From contig JALCKY010000004.1 in NCBI GenBank assembly GCA_022647575.1, forward strand, positions 248,001 to 312,000: DNA of 64,000 bases. Direction: 5' to 3'. The translations under genes and the position numbers were made by a program. The notes under the pieces were generated by a model. The model was not told the origin of the DNA. It made no database searches and worked only from the letters and a program-made list of their open reading frames with translations. This document shows, piece by piece, positions 1-8,419 of the stretch; positions within the stretch are counted from its first letter, which is position 1; every line of letters begins with the position of its first letter. Origin of the DNA: Lachnospiraceae bacterium (lineage in GTDB: Bacteria; Bacillota; Clostridia; Lachnospirales; Lachnospiraceae).

Positions 1-265
1 TCCGGATCAGTTTCCAGAAATCCATATCCGTCACAAATCTCCGGAAGTTCTCCAGTCCGACGAATGTGCTGCCGGAAAAGCCCCGGTAGAGACTGAAATC
101 ATAAAATGCCATCCGGAGCCAGTACAGCGGCCAGTAGTAAAAGATCAGGAAGTAGATGATGACCGGAAGGATCATAATATAGACCGGTCGCGCTTTTCGC
201 AGGCGCCTGCGCAGTTCCGGCCTGTTTTCAGTATATTTCTTTGTCTTTGCACCCTCGGTTGACAT
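1..265 (-). CDS. Sugar ABC transporter permease, LplB/UgpA type (N-terminal part, cut by window edge)
   Basis: The reading frame starts at an ATG at 265 and runs off the left edge, giving about 88 residues. After a basic N-terminus (KTKKYTENRPELRRRLRKAR) comes a first membrane helix (VYIMILPVIIYFLIFYYWPL), then a segment like YDFSLYRGFSGSTFVGLENF. That is the usual N-terminal layout of LplB-type permeases importing complex sugars. Its partner permease and binding protein would lie beyond the left edge. It is a separate transporter from the YesM/YesN-linked one at 7.6-10.8 kb. Confidence 0.8.
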   Translation of the reverse strand, partial: MSTEGAKTKKYTENRPELRRRLRKARPVYIMILPVIIYFLIFYYWPLYWLRMAFYDFSLYRGFSGSTFVGLENFRRFVTDMDFWKLIR

Positions 266-402
266 TTGTTTTTTTCCGTCCTATTATGCTGTTAATATCA
301 CAGTACAGACAAGGATGTCAATCCGTCTTGCGGGCTGGCATTTTTTTATCGCTGTAACAGAGAATACACAACAGAAAATATTCGTGTAAAGAAGGCATAT
401 AT

Positions 403-660
403 ATGTATCAGGAATACTCCAAAACCTATGTTCTGAAAACCGGTGAGGCCGTGCAGGCCTATATCAAACTTGCCAAGTCCTTTGACGGGGATATCGACCT
501 CGTCAGCGGGACCTGCATTATCGACGGGAAATCGCTTCTGGGCGTCCTGTCGCTCCGGCTGCAGGATGGCGTCCGCGTCATCGTCCGCACCGACAGCCCG
601 GAAAAAGCGGAACGGTTCTTTAATGAACTGGCGCAGATCCGGGACGCACAGATCGCGTAG
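403..660 (+). CDS. HPr-like protein lacking the phospho-accepting histidine
   Basis: An 85-residue protein with AGAAGG about 8 bases before the ATG. The segment KLAKSFDGDIDLVSGTCIID followed by GKSLLGVLSL matches the HPr fold and the region around regulatory Ser46 (KSIMGVMSL in Bacillus HPr). The stretch that should read GxHARPA reads TGEAVQAYI, so the His15 phosphorylation site is absent. It therefore cannot carry phosphate as a classical PTS HPr. A Crh-like regulatory or structural role is possible but inferred. It stands alone on the plus strand between two minus-strand sugar-related genes. Confidence 0.75.
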   Translation: MYQEYSKTYVLKTGEAVQAYIKLAKSFDGDIDLVSGTCIIDGKSLLGVLSLRLQDGVRVIVRTDSPEKAERFFNELAQIRDAQIA

Positions 661-716
661 CCGTTCCGTGCAGACTCTCCCAAAGGCGCGCTGCAGAAAA
701 CAGCCCGCCGCAGGGA

Positions 717-3563
717 CTACAGCTGCGAAGCGATTACCCGGTACAGATTATCCGCATTGATCGGCTTGGCTACATGGGCAGCCATTCCTGCCTGCAGACA
801 TCTCTGCACATCATCCGGAAAAGCATCCGCCGTCATGGCGATAACAGGAATCGTTCCGGCATCCGCTCTGTTCAGTGCGCGGATTTTTTTTGTTGCCTCA
901 AACCCGTCCATGACCGGCATCCGGATATCCATGAGAATGACGGAATATGTGCCCACAGGGCTCTTTTGAAAAGCATCTAAGCCCGCCAGGCCGTCTTCCG
1001 CTGCCGTAACCATCATACCTTTTTCCTGCAGCAGCGTACTTTCGATCTCGCGGTTCATTTCATTGTCCTCACACAGAAGGACCGACTTTCCCTTCAAAGC
1101 AGAAACATCAAAAGCGGGTACCGCCGCTTCACCGGACTGTACGGTTTTTTCGTCTGCTTCGGCAAAATGAAAACGCACCGTAAACAGGGTGCCTTCATTC
1201 TTTTTGCTCCGGCACTGTATGGTTCCGCCCATCAGCCTGACCAGCTCGCTTACGATGGACAGACCGAGCCCTGTCCCGCTGCCGCCGTATCCGGTCCTGC
1301 CTTCCTGGGAGAAGGGTTCGAACATATGCTTCTGGAATTCTTCTTCCATGCCGATCCCGTCATCCCGCACGATAAAAACGGAATCCGGATCCGCCGCACC
1401 TTCCGGTACATTCAGAAACGACAGGGAAACATGACCGCCCTCCGGTGTATATTTCACGGCATTGGAAAGCAGGTTGAGAAGGACCTTCTGCATGTTCAGC
1501 GAATCAGCCATGATCACTCTGCGGCGGGCACGCGAGCGGTCGACGGTGAAGGTGATGTTCTTCCGCTTCGCAGCCTCCTGGATCGGCGTGATCACCATAT
1601 CGAAAAGCGCAAAGGAATCGACCGGCTTAAGGTGCAGCTCCAGTTTTCCGTTGCCGATCTTGGACAGCAGCAGTGTATCGTTGATCAGCTGCAGGAGCAG
1701 TTTTCCGGATGTGCTGATCTTCTCGTTCTCCGCCTGGATCTTTGTCAGATCCGTTTCGTTCCGGATCAGGTCCGAAAACCCGAGTATGGCGGTCAGCGGT
1801 GTACGCATGTCATGACTGACATCCGAAAAGAACTGGTTCCTTGCCGCCGTGCTTCTGGCAATGGCTTCCAGCTGCAGCTGTTTTCTTTCGTTATCCGCCT
1901 TTGCGGCATTGATGAGAATAGTTTCCTTCTGGTGGCGGACCAGCGAGACCAGCGCCATGACAAGGATCAGTATGATGAATATGAACACGGCGGCGATCCC
2001 GGCGATCTGGATAGGCGGGATGCGGGCGATCATGGTCTGCCAGTTGTTCTCCTGGATCGTATTGTCCTGGACCACACTGTCAAATTCAAAATTGGTGGCG
2101 CTGATGCCCTTATCCAGCACCGATACGAGCGTCGTGTTGCCGGCAGCCGCAGCTCCGCAGAGATCGAACTGCAGGGAATTCAGTATGTTTGTCCGATACG
2201 CCGACGCGTTGGTCTTGTTCATGATCCAGGAAGCCGTCGGCATGCCGCAGACAACGGCATCCACACTGCCTTTCCGCAGCAGCGTAAAACCGGCTTCCGC
2301 ATTGGATACCGGCACGATCTCCGCGTCCATGACTGCCGCTATGCTCTGCCGTACGTTATTGACGCTGCGTTCCTTGACGGCTATCTTCCGGATCTGGTCT
2401 GCACTGGTTGAGGCATGTGTCAGCAGGACCGTATCGACATTTTCATAGGCATCGGTCAGCAGGATCTGATCCTTTTCCGCCGTAATGACGCCGTCACTGA
2501 ACATAGCCAGCAGATCGGCTTCGCCGCTTTTCACCGCCGCAATGGCATCCGGATTGGTATCATAGGGATGAAACGTGAATTTCAGACCGGTGAACGCCGA
2601 CAGCTTCTGGTAATAATCCGGAATTATGCCGTGGTCCTTCCCGTCGGAAGTGCTGTAATAATACGGTGCGTCACCTTTGACGACCGCCACCCGGATCTCC
2701 GGATTGTCCTGAATATACTGTTTTTCATCTTTGAAGAAATCCGATACGCCGAGCGATTTGATATTGTACTTTTCGATCAGATGTTCTTCATAGAGCGGAT
2801 CGTTGATGAGGATCTGGTTCATGGAAGTATCGACATGGCTCTTCAGCGTCGTCTCGCTCTTCCGGAACAGAATATAGTAAGGCTTCGGCGAAAACGTCAG
2901 GATGGTCTTGTAGCCGTCCCGCCCGCTCATGCTGAGAAGACCGACATCGATGGTTCCGTCATTCAGAGCCTCGTCGATCTCCTTTTCGCTTCCGAACAGC
3001 CGGACGTTCGGCTTCATGCCGTGGTCTTCCGACCAGTTCTCGAAAACGCTGAGAGTATTGCTGCCCGCTTCCGCGCCAAAGACTTTGTCACTGAGCTGTT
3101 CCACGTCACCGTAATTAAAGCGGTCGTCGTCCAGCCGGACATACAGGGACTGTGCGGATGAACCGACCTCGTTCTCGGAAAACAGGTATTTCTGCTCTCT
3201 CTGCTCCGTCTTTCCGAAATCAAAAAGCATGTCGGCTTTTCCGCTGTCCAGCGCCTGCAGCATATCCGCTTCGCTGTCATACAGTGTGATCTCAACTTCA
3301 AAACCGGCCTTCTGCGCTATACGGTAGCAGTATTCAATGTCGGCGCCGGCATAGGTCCCGTCGGCATTCTGATAGGCATAATGAGGCGAATCATACAGGC
3401 CGACCCTGACTTTTTCCTGGTCTGCCGCATGTATTCTGCCGCCGGGCAGAATGCTTAACATCAGAATCATCAATATGGAAAACAGCAGCGTCCTGATGAG
3501 ACCTGCCAGTGACCGGCTATGTGTTCTCAAACGGTTGTCACCTCTGCCGTTTTTCGACGGCAT
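717..3563 (-). CDS. Hybrid sensor histidine kinase with two periplasmic-binding-type sensor domains and a receiver domain
   Basis: A 948-residue protein. A signal or anchor helix (about 21-46) is followed by two SBP_bac_3-like domains (about 50-270 and 285-505). A membrane helix follows at about 514-537, then HisKA with the phospho-acceptor in FFSDVSHDMRTPL (His about 584). The HATPase domain has N-box NLLSNAVKY and G-boxes DDGIGM and GSGTGLGLSIV. The C-terminal receiver has LMDIRMPVMDG (Asp about 879) and a conserved Lys in AKPIN. It should bind a small ligand outside the cell and relay phosphate. No Shine-Dalgarno precedes ATG 3563; a TTG at 3530 after GAGGTGA is an alternative start. No separate output regulator lies beside it. 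Confidence 0.88.
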   Translation of the reverse strand: MPSKNGRGDNRLRTHSRSLAGLIRTLLFSILMILMLSILPGGRIHAADQEKVRVGLYDSPHYAYQNADGTYAGADIEYCYRIAQKAGFEVEITLYDSEADMLQALDSGKADMLFDFGKTEQREQKYLFSENEVGSSAQSLYVRLDDDRFNYGDVEQLSDKVFGAEAGSNTLSVFENWSEDHGMKPNVRLFGSEKEIDEALNDGTIDVGLLSMSGRDGYKTILTFSPKPYYILFRKSETTLKSHVDTSMNQILINDPLYEEHLIEKYNIKSLGVSDFFKDEKQYIQDNPEIRVAVVKGDAPYYYSTSDGKDHGIIPDYYQKLSAFTGLKFTFHPYDTNPDAIAAVKSGEADLLAMFSDGVITAEKDQILLTDAYENVDTVLLTHASTSADQIRKIAVKERSVNNVRQSIAAVMDAEIVPVSNAEAGFTLLRKGSVDAVVCGMPTASWIMNKTNASAYRTNILNSLQFDLCGAAAAGNTTLVSVLDKGISATNFEFDSVVQDNTIQENNWQTMIARIPPIQIAGIAAVFIFIILILVMALVSLVRHQKETILINAAKADNERKQLQLEAIARSTAARNQFFSDVSHDMRTPLTAILGFSDLIRNETDLTKIQAENEKISTSGKLLLQLINDTLLLSKIGNGKLELHLKPVDSFALFDMVITPIQEAAKRKNITFTVDRSRARRRVIMADSLNMQKVLLNLLSNAVKYTPEGGHVSLSFLNVPEGAADPDSVFIVRDDGIGMEEEFQKHMFEPFSQEGRTGYGGSGTGLGLSIVSELVRLMGGTIQCRSKKNEGTLFTVRFHFAEADEKTVQSGEAAVPAFDVSALKGKSVLLCEDNEMNREIESTLLQEKGMMVTAAEDGLAGLDAFQKSPVGTYSVILMDIRMPVMDGFEATKKIRALNRADAGTIPVIAMTADAFPDDVQRCLQAGMAAHVAKPINADNLYRVIASQL

Positions 3564-3571
3564 ATAAACAC

Positions 3572-3610
3572 AATGGAATCGGCGTCCGTAAAGAAGACGC
3601 CGACTCCATT
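3572..3610. promoter_or_regulatory. Inverted repeat overlapping the putative -10 of the hybrid kinase gene
   Basis: Arms AATGGAATCGGCGTC (3572-3586) and GACGCCGACTCCATT (3596-3610) pair over about 14 positions. A TATAAT on the minus strand (3608-3613) overlaps the outer arm, so the repeat may be an operator over the promoter rather than an RNA hairpin. The upstream part of this promoter region now borders the insertion sequence. The -35 match is weak. Confidence 0.4.
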
Positions 3611-3626
3611 ATACTCAATAACCGTT

Positions 3627-3692
3627 ATAAAACCACAGACTTATTGCCGTTATTTTTCTGTAATCCCCCGTAATTTCCTGTTCTGTTCTGTC
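3627..3692 (+). repeat. Left copy of the 66-bp direct repeat flanking the insertion sequence
   Basis: This 66-bp stretch is identical to 5696-5761. The two copies directly abut the outer ends of the insertion sequence, so they read as one unusually long target-site duplication. The original site is the 3' end of the YesM-type kinase gene and the following intergenic DNA. Confidence 0.9.
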
Positions 3693-3829
3693 GGATCTTT
3701 GACAGTTGAATAGTTCCAAAAACTTCGCAAGCCGCTCGGGGCTTGTATTTTTTTGTCAAATTTTCTTTAAATATGTGTGGCTATATTTGGCTATATATGG
3801 TATAATGGATCTGTGGAGGACACAAGTAC

Positions 3830-5608
3830 ATGAAACTTACTGTCAGCAGATCCAGGAACTCAGCTTCTTTCTATGTTCAGAAAACCATCCGTAAAGAAAA
3901 CGGCAGTATCACCACCGTCACCATCGAAAAACTTGGAAATCTCGATGAGGTAAAGACAAAAGCCGGCGGAAAAGACCCCTATGTCTGGGCACAGGAGTAT
4001 GTGAATGAACTCAACCGAAGGGAGTACGAGGAACAGAAAGAAATCCTCGTCCGCTATTCTCCGACGAAGCTCCTTCCAAAGGGAGAACAAAAGGCTTTCA
4101 ACTGCGGATATCTTTTCCTGCAGTGTATTTACTCCAGCCTTGGTCTTGATAAGATCTGCACCCAGATCAGCAGACGTTATAAATTCGATTATGACCTGAA
4201 TGAGATCCTTTCCCGGCTCATTTATACAAGAATTCTCTATCCGTCCTCTAAACTTGCATCAGCAGAGCTTGCAAAGAGGTTTCTTGAACAGCCTTCCTTC
4301 AGAATCCACGATGTTTATCGTGCGCTATCCGTTCTTGCAAAGGAAAGCGACTTCATTCAGTCAGAACTGTACAGAAACAGCCAGAAGGTCCTTGAACGGC
4401 GGGATGATATCCTTTATTACGACTGTACCAACTACTACTTCGAGATCGAGCAGGAAAGCGGCAGCAGAAAGTACGGGCACAGCAAGCAGCACCAGCCTCT
4501 CCCGATCATCGGCATGGGACTCTTCATAGACCATGACGGCATACCCATGGCTTTCGACATGTACGACGGAAATACAAACGAGCAGGGGACGCTCCGTCCG
4601 CTGGAGAAAAAGATCATTGAGAACTATGGTCTCTCCCGTGTGATTGTCTGCACGGATGCAGGACTCTCTTCCGGAACAAACCGGAAATTCAACGACAAAA
4701 CTCTTCACGGGGAAGAGATCCGCAGCTTCATCACAACACAATCCGTGAAGCAGCTGCCGGACTACCTGAAGGAGTTTGCCCTCGGCAAAGACGGTTGGAA
4801 ACTCCCCGGGGATGAAAAGATCTATTGTCTCGATAACCTGGATCCTGAGGAAGACTATGAGAAAGTTTTTTACAAGGATCGCTGGATCAAAGAAGATCTT
4901 TCACAGAAAGCACTCCGTTCCGGGGAGAAGCCACTTGAACAGCATCTCATCATCAGTTTCTCACTAAAATACCAGAATTATCTACGCACAATCCGTGGAA
5001 GGCAGATCGAACGTGCACAGGCAATCATCGACAGCGGACGCAGCCATCATAGATCAAAGAGCCAGAACGATCCTTCCCGTTTCATCTCCCGCGAATCCAT
5101 GACAGATACCGGCGAAGTCTGTACAAAGAGGATCGACTATCTCGATACGGATGCGATCGCTGAAGAAGAAATGTATGACGGGTTCTATGCCGTATGCACG
5201 AATCTTGCAGAGATGAGTATCGAAGAGATCATCCACGTCAATAAGAACAGATGGAAGATCGAGGAATGCTTCCGGATCATGAAGACAGAATTCAAGGCAA
5301 GACCCGTCTATCTGCAGGATTCGGACCGGATCGAGGCACACTTCCTCACCTGCTTTCTTTCATTGTTCATCTATCGGATCCTTGAAAAGAAACTTCAGGA
5401 GGCCTATACCTCGGAACAGATCATCCGCACTTTGAAAGAGATGATGATGAGCCGGCCAGGCGAGAAACTCGGTTATACTCCTGCATACACCAGAACTGAT
5501 CTCACAGATACCCTGCATGAAGCTTTTGGTTTCAGGACAGACCATGAGATTACGACCGACATCAACATGCGTGCCATTGTACGGATATCCAAAGGAAAGA
5601 AAAAGTAA
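3830..5608 (+). CDS. IS1634-family (IS4-like DDE) transposase
   Basis: A 592-residue intact transposase with GGAGG 10 bases before the ATG and TATAAT near 3799. Typical N-terminus (MKLTVSRSRNSASFYVQKT, EKLGNLDEV). Candidate DDE residues sit in YYDCTNYYFE, VIVCTDAGLSS and, near the C-terminus, NRWKIEECFRIMK, which resembles the W-x-I-E-x2-F-R-x2-K signature of this family. It should catalyse movement of its own element; nothing in the frame suggests inactivation. Confidence 0.93.
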   Translation: MKLTVSRSRNSASFYVQKTIRKENGSITTVTIEKLGNLDEVKTKAGGKDPYVWAQEYVNELNRREYEEQKEILVRYSPTKLLPKGEQKAFNCGYLFLQCIYSSLGLDKICTQISRRYKFDYDLNEILSRLIYTRILYPSSKLASAELAKRFLEQPSFRIHDVYRALSVLAKESDFIQSELYRNSQKVLERRDDILYYDCTNYYFEIEQESGSRKYGHSKQHQPLPIIGMGLFIDHDGIPMAFDMYDGNTNEQGTLRPLEKKIIENYGLSRVIVCTDAGLSSGTNRKFNDKTLHGEEIRSFITTQSVKQLPDYLKEFALGKDGWKLPGDEKIYCLDNLDPEEDYEKVFYKDRWIKEDLSQKALRSGEKPLEQHLIISFSLKYQNYLRTIRGRQIERAQAIIDSGRSHHRSKSQNDPSRFISRESMTDTGEVCTKRIDYLDTDAIAEEEMYDGFYAVCTNLAEMSIEEIIHVNKNRWKIEECFRIMKTEFKARPVYLQDSDRIEAHFLTCFLSLFIYRILEKKLQEAYTSEQIIRTLKEMMMSRPGEKLGYTPAYTRTDLTDTLHEAFGFRTDHEITTDINMRAIVRISKGKKK

Positions 5609-5638
5609 GAATATATAGCTACGTTTTTTATGTGCAAA

Positions 5639-5677
5639 AGAGGCGAAGAATCCCGTATTTACGAGATCTTCGCCTCT
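5639..5677. terminator. Hairpin behind the transposase gene
   Basis: Arms AGAGGCGAAGA and TCTTCGCCTCT enclose a 17-base loop inside the right end of the insertion sequence, overlapping the start of the right inverted repeat. There is no clear U-tract, so it may limit transcription or mask read-through rather than act as a strong terminator. Confidence 0.5.
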
Positions 5678-5695
5678 TCAACTGTCAAAGATGGG

Positions 5696-5761
5696 ATAAA
5701 ACCACAGACTTATTGCCGTTATTTTTCTGTAATCCCCCGTAATTTCCTGTTCTGTTCTGTC
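5696..5761 (+). repeat. Right copy of the 66-bp direct repeat flanking the insertion sequence
   Basis: Identical to 3627-3692. Its last two bases form part of the stop codon of the YesM-type kinase gene (stop at 5760-5762), so the insertion left that gene intact. Confidence 0.9.
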
Positions 5762-7559
5762 ATTTTCTGCTGCCGCCGTTCTCTTTCCCCCGGTCCGTCT
5801 CCCCGATCACTACTATGGCGCCTTCTCCCGGCTCCGCGCTGCTCATGAGGCGGAAAATCAGGTTGTCCTGGTAGAGCAGGAAGCATCTGGCATACGCATT
5901 GATCAGTCCCAGTCCGCCGATCTCCATATCCACGCCCTGCCGCTGTACAAGGATCTTGTCACGGACCTGGGCCATGCTGTTTTCCAGGCTCTTCAGCGAT
6001 TCTTCGGAGAAGCCCTCCCCGTTATCCGTGATCCGGATCTCCCAGCCCGTCTCCGTCTTCCGGCCGCAGATCTTTATCTTCATCTGTCCGGCATTGTGCC
6101 GGAAGCCATGGGATACACTGTTTTCAACGATCTGCTGCATGGTGCTCTTCGGGAGGATCTTCGCCCGTACTTCCTCTTCGACGTCGATATCAAAGGCGAT
6201 CCGGTCGCCGTACCGCGCCTTCAGCAGATAGAAATAGTGATCGATGTATTCCATTTCGTCGCTGACCTTTGCGTACCGCTCCTTGGTACCGGTCGTATAA
6301 CGGAGCATGGATGCCAGGGCAGCGCACATTTCGGCAATATTCTCATTGCCCGAGATCACGCCCTGCGAGGAAATAATATTCAGCACATTGTATATGAAAT
6401 GGGGATTTACCTGTGCCTGCAGGGAATCGAACTGTGCCTGCAGGGAAAGCATGGACGACCGGCGCTCATTGATCAGCGCACTGTGCAGCCGCTCCGTCAT
6501 ATTCTGGTAGGTCTGCGCGAGTGCCTTGAATTCATCGAGCTGGTAATCGCTGCCCGAGACGACGTCCTTCTGCTCCAGGTTTTCCAGGTTCGTGCCGGCG
6601 ATGATCTTCGTAAGTTTTTTGACCGGTTTTACGAGAACATAGGACCAGAGCACAATGGCTGTGAAGCTTGCCCAGAAAACAATCAATGCTGCCATGACGG
6701 AGGTGCCGAGGATCGTCTTTTTGGCTGCATAAAAAGCAGCTTCCGGCTTGTAGCAGAGGACCGTGAGCCGGTAGTCCGGAGACACCGACTTCGTAAAAAA
6801 GTAGCCGCCCGATTTTGCCACCGTGTCCGGGGAGATCGTCGGGATCAGTGCCAGAATATCTTTTGTCAGCGTCCTGCCGTCGCTGGAATACAGAAGGTCG
6901 CTGTCGTTTCCGATCAGCATGAACTGAATGCCGGGATCGCTGCGGTCCAGACCGGCCAGGCTTTCCACCGTATTCTCCACTTCGAGGAATCCCATCCGGT
7001 GTCCCTGCAGCGCCTTGACGAGGGAATAGACTTCCGCGCCGTCCTTTGTCCCCCACCGGTCCACGTGCGGGGCTACCAGCACGGAATGACCGCCGGCGCC
7101 GGCCGCAGCCGGAAGATAGGAGATCCCGCTGATAAAATCGTCTGACCGGAGACGGACCGGATTCGTTTCGGTAAAGCTGCTGGCCAGAAAACCATCCTGG
7201 TTATAAAAGACCGTGCGGTAGGAATTGCGGATGATGTAATCCGTACTGATGCCGGTGGCAATATTGCTCTTTGCATTGGCGATCGTATCGGACGACAGCT
7301 GTCCGCTGTCATATCTTCCGAGGATCGTCATGGAAGAAAGCATGGACGCGTCGGAAAGAATGTAATTCATGATGGCGTCCATGCGGGAAAACCGGTCCTC
7401 TGTCTGGATCGTGAGGGATCTGGCTTCGACCATCATGCCGTTCTTCTGGCTCTGTGTTTCATAGCGCATGCTCGTCTGATAGCTGAGCACACCGAGTCCG
7501 GCGGTCACGAGGATCGCGACCGTGGCATAATACAGGATCATCCGCCATTGATATCTCAT
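5760..7559 (-). CDS. YesM-type sensor histidine kinase
   Basis: 599 residues. A first membrane helix (YYATVAILVTAGLGVLSY), an extracellular sensing region of about 250 residues and a second helix (MAALIVFWASFTAIVLWSYV) are followed by a HAMP-like linker. The His_kinase domain has LQAQVNPHFIYNVLNII (phospho-His about 385), and the ATPase domain has ENSVSHGFRHN, ITDNGEGF and GGLGLINAYARC. YesM kinases sense sugars and phosphorylate a YesN partner. Here that partner is at 10.9-12.4 kb with a complete sugar transporter between, so oligosaccharide-responsive control of that transporter is the natural reading. Confidence 0.92.
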   Translation of the reverse strand: MRYQWRMILYYATVAILVTAGLGVLSYQTSMRYETQSQKNGMMVEARSLTIQTEDRFSRMDAIMNYILSDASMLSSMTILGRYDSGQLSSDTIANAKSNIATGISTDYIIRNSYRTVFYNQDGFLASSFTETNPVRLRSDDFISGISYLPAAAGAGGHSVLVAPHVDRWGTKDGAEVYSLVKALQGHRMGFLEVENTVESLAGLDRSDPGIQFMLIGNDSDLLYSSDGRTLTKDILALIPTISPDTVAKSGGYFFTKSVSPDYRLTVLCYKPEAAFYAAKKTILGTSVMAALIVFWASFTAIVLWSYVLVKPVKKLTKIIAGTNLENLEQKDVVSGSDYQLDEFKALAQTYQNMTERLHSALINERRSSMLSLQAQFDSLQAQVNPHFIYNVLNIISSQGVISGNENIAEMCAALASMLRYTTGTKERYAKVSDEMEYIDHYFYLLKARYGDRIAFDIDVEEEVRAKILPKSTMQQIVENSVSHGFRHNAGQMKIKICGRKTETGWEIRITDNGEGFSEESLKSLENSMAQVRDKILVQRQGVDMEIGGLGLINAYARCFLLYQDNLIFRLMSSAEPGEGAIVVIGETDRGKENGGSRK

Positions 7560-7588
7560 ATCCGCACCTGTTCCAGTCTGTCTTCTGT

Positions 7589-8419
7589 TCAGCCCTTCAC
7601 GGATCCGGCGACCATGCCGTCTACGATCTTCCTGTTGAAGATCAGGAACAGGATAAGCATCGGGATCGTGATCAGAATGATATCTGCAAAAAGCAGATTG
7701 TAGCTGCTGGTAAACTGTCCTTTATAATTATACAGCGTCAGCTGCACGGTCGTATTTTTTGCTCCGGGCAGGAAGTACAGAGGATTCGTAAAGTCATTGA
7801 AGGTCGTAACAGCCGTCAGAATAATGACGGTGGCCTTGATCGGCTTCAGCAGCGGATCGATGATATCCCAGTAGATCTGCCAGCGGCTGCAGCCGTCGAT
7901 CCTGGCCGCTTCCTCCAGTTCCACCGGGATCGATGCCATATAGCCGCGGAACAGCATGATCGTAAAGGGTGTCTGCAGGGCGATCTCGATCATGACCATG
8001 CCGAACATGGTCTTGTAGATATGCAGCTGCTGCAGAAGATGGATTGTCGGCAGGATCGATGCAGGGATCATAAGGCCCAGCATGACGACCCACTGTACGA
8101 TATTCATCAGACGGTCATGGCGTCTCTGAATGACATACGCAGCCATGGCACAGGTGACAAGCAGTCCGAGCACGGTAAAGACCGTCAGGATCGCACTGTT
8201 TTTAAAGGCCGTCACCAGCTGATAATTGGATTTTGTGAAGACCTCGGCATAGTTTTCAAAATGCACCGATGCAGGCCAGCTGATGGAGAGGTTTCCGGCT
8301 TCCTGCTTGGACTTTATGGAATTCACAAACATGAAATAGAACGGCACAATGAAGATGATGACCGTCACAAGGACGCCGACGATATCTTCGATCAGAAGCT
8401 GTCTCTTTTCCTTTTTCAC
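7589..8419 (-). CDS. Sugar ABC transporter permease, MalG/AraQ type
   Basis: 276 residues with about six membrane helices and the cytoplasmic EAA loop (EEAARIDGCSRWQIYWDIIDP) that contacts the ATPase. It starts at a GTG that overlaps the stop of the preceding permease by 4 bases (GTGA), so the two are translationally coupled. Together with the 8416-9288 permease and the 9402-10796 lipoprotein it forms a CUT1-type importer. No ATPase is encoded here, so it must borrow a shared MsmX-like subunit. Confidence 0.92.
   Translation of the reverse strand: MKKEKRQLLIEDIVGVLVTVIIFIVPFYFMFVNSIKSKQEAGNLSISWPASVHFENYAEVFTKSNYQLVTAFKNSAILTVFTVLGLLVTCAMAAYVIQRRHDRLMNIVQWVVMLGLMIPASILPTIHLLQQLHIYKTMFGMVMIEIALQTPFTIMLFRGYMASIPVELEEAARIDGCSRWQIYWDIIDPLLKPIKATVIILTAVTTFNDFTNPLYFLPGAKNTTVQLTLYNYKGQFTSSYNLLFADIILITIPMLILFLIFNRKIVDGMVAGSVKG

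Larger units (their letters stand above)
3693..5695 (+). mobile_element. Insertion sequence of the IS1634 type
   Basis: About 2.0 kb between two 66-bp direct repeats. The ends carry perfect 16-bp inverted repeats, ATCTTTGACAGTTGAA at 3695-3710 and its complement at 5677-5692. A single intact transposase gene (3830-5608) fills it. A GC-rich hairpin (5639-5677) lies behind that gene. Relatives IS1634 and IS1549 are known for target duplications of variable and often long length, which fits the 66-bp repeat. The identical repeats suggest a fairly recent insertion. It sits between the YesM-type kinase and the hybrid kinase and interrupts neither reading frame. Confidence 0.9.

Noticed and set aside
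1167-2411. 414-codon open frame on the plus strand
   Set aside because: It lies opposite the hybrid kinase, whose domains and motifs are clear. High GC makes long antisense frames common here; the same reasoning removes the long plus-strand frames opposite GH78, the DUF5717 gene and htpG.
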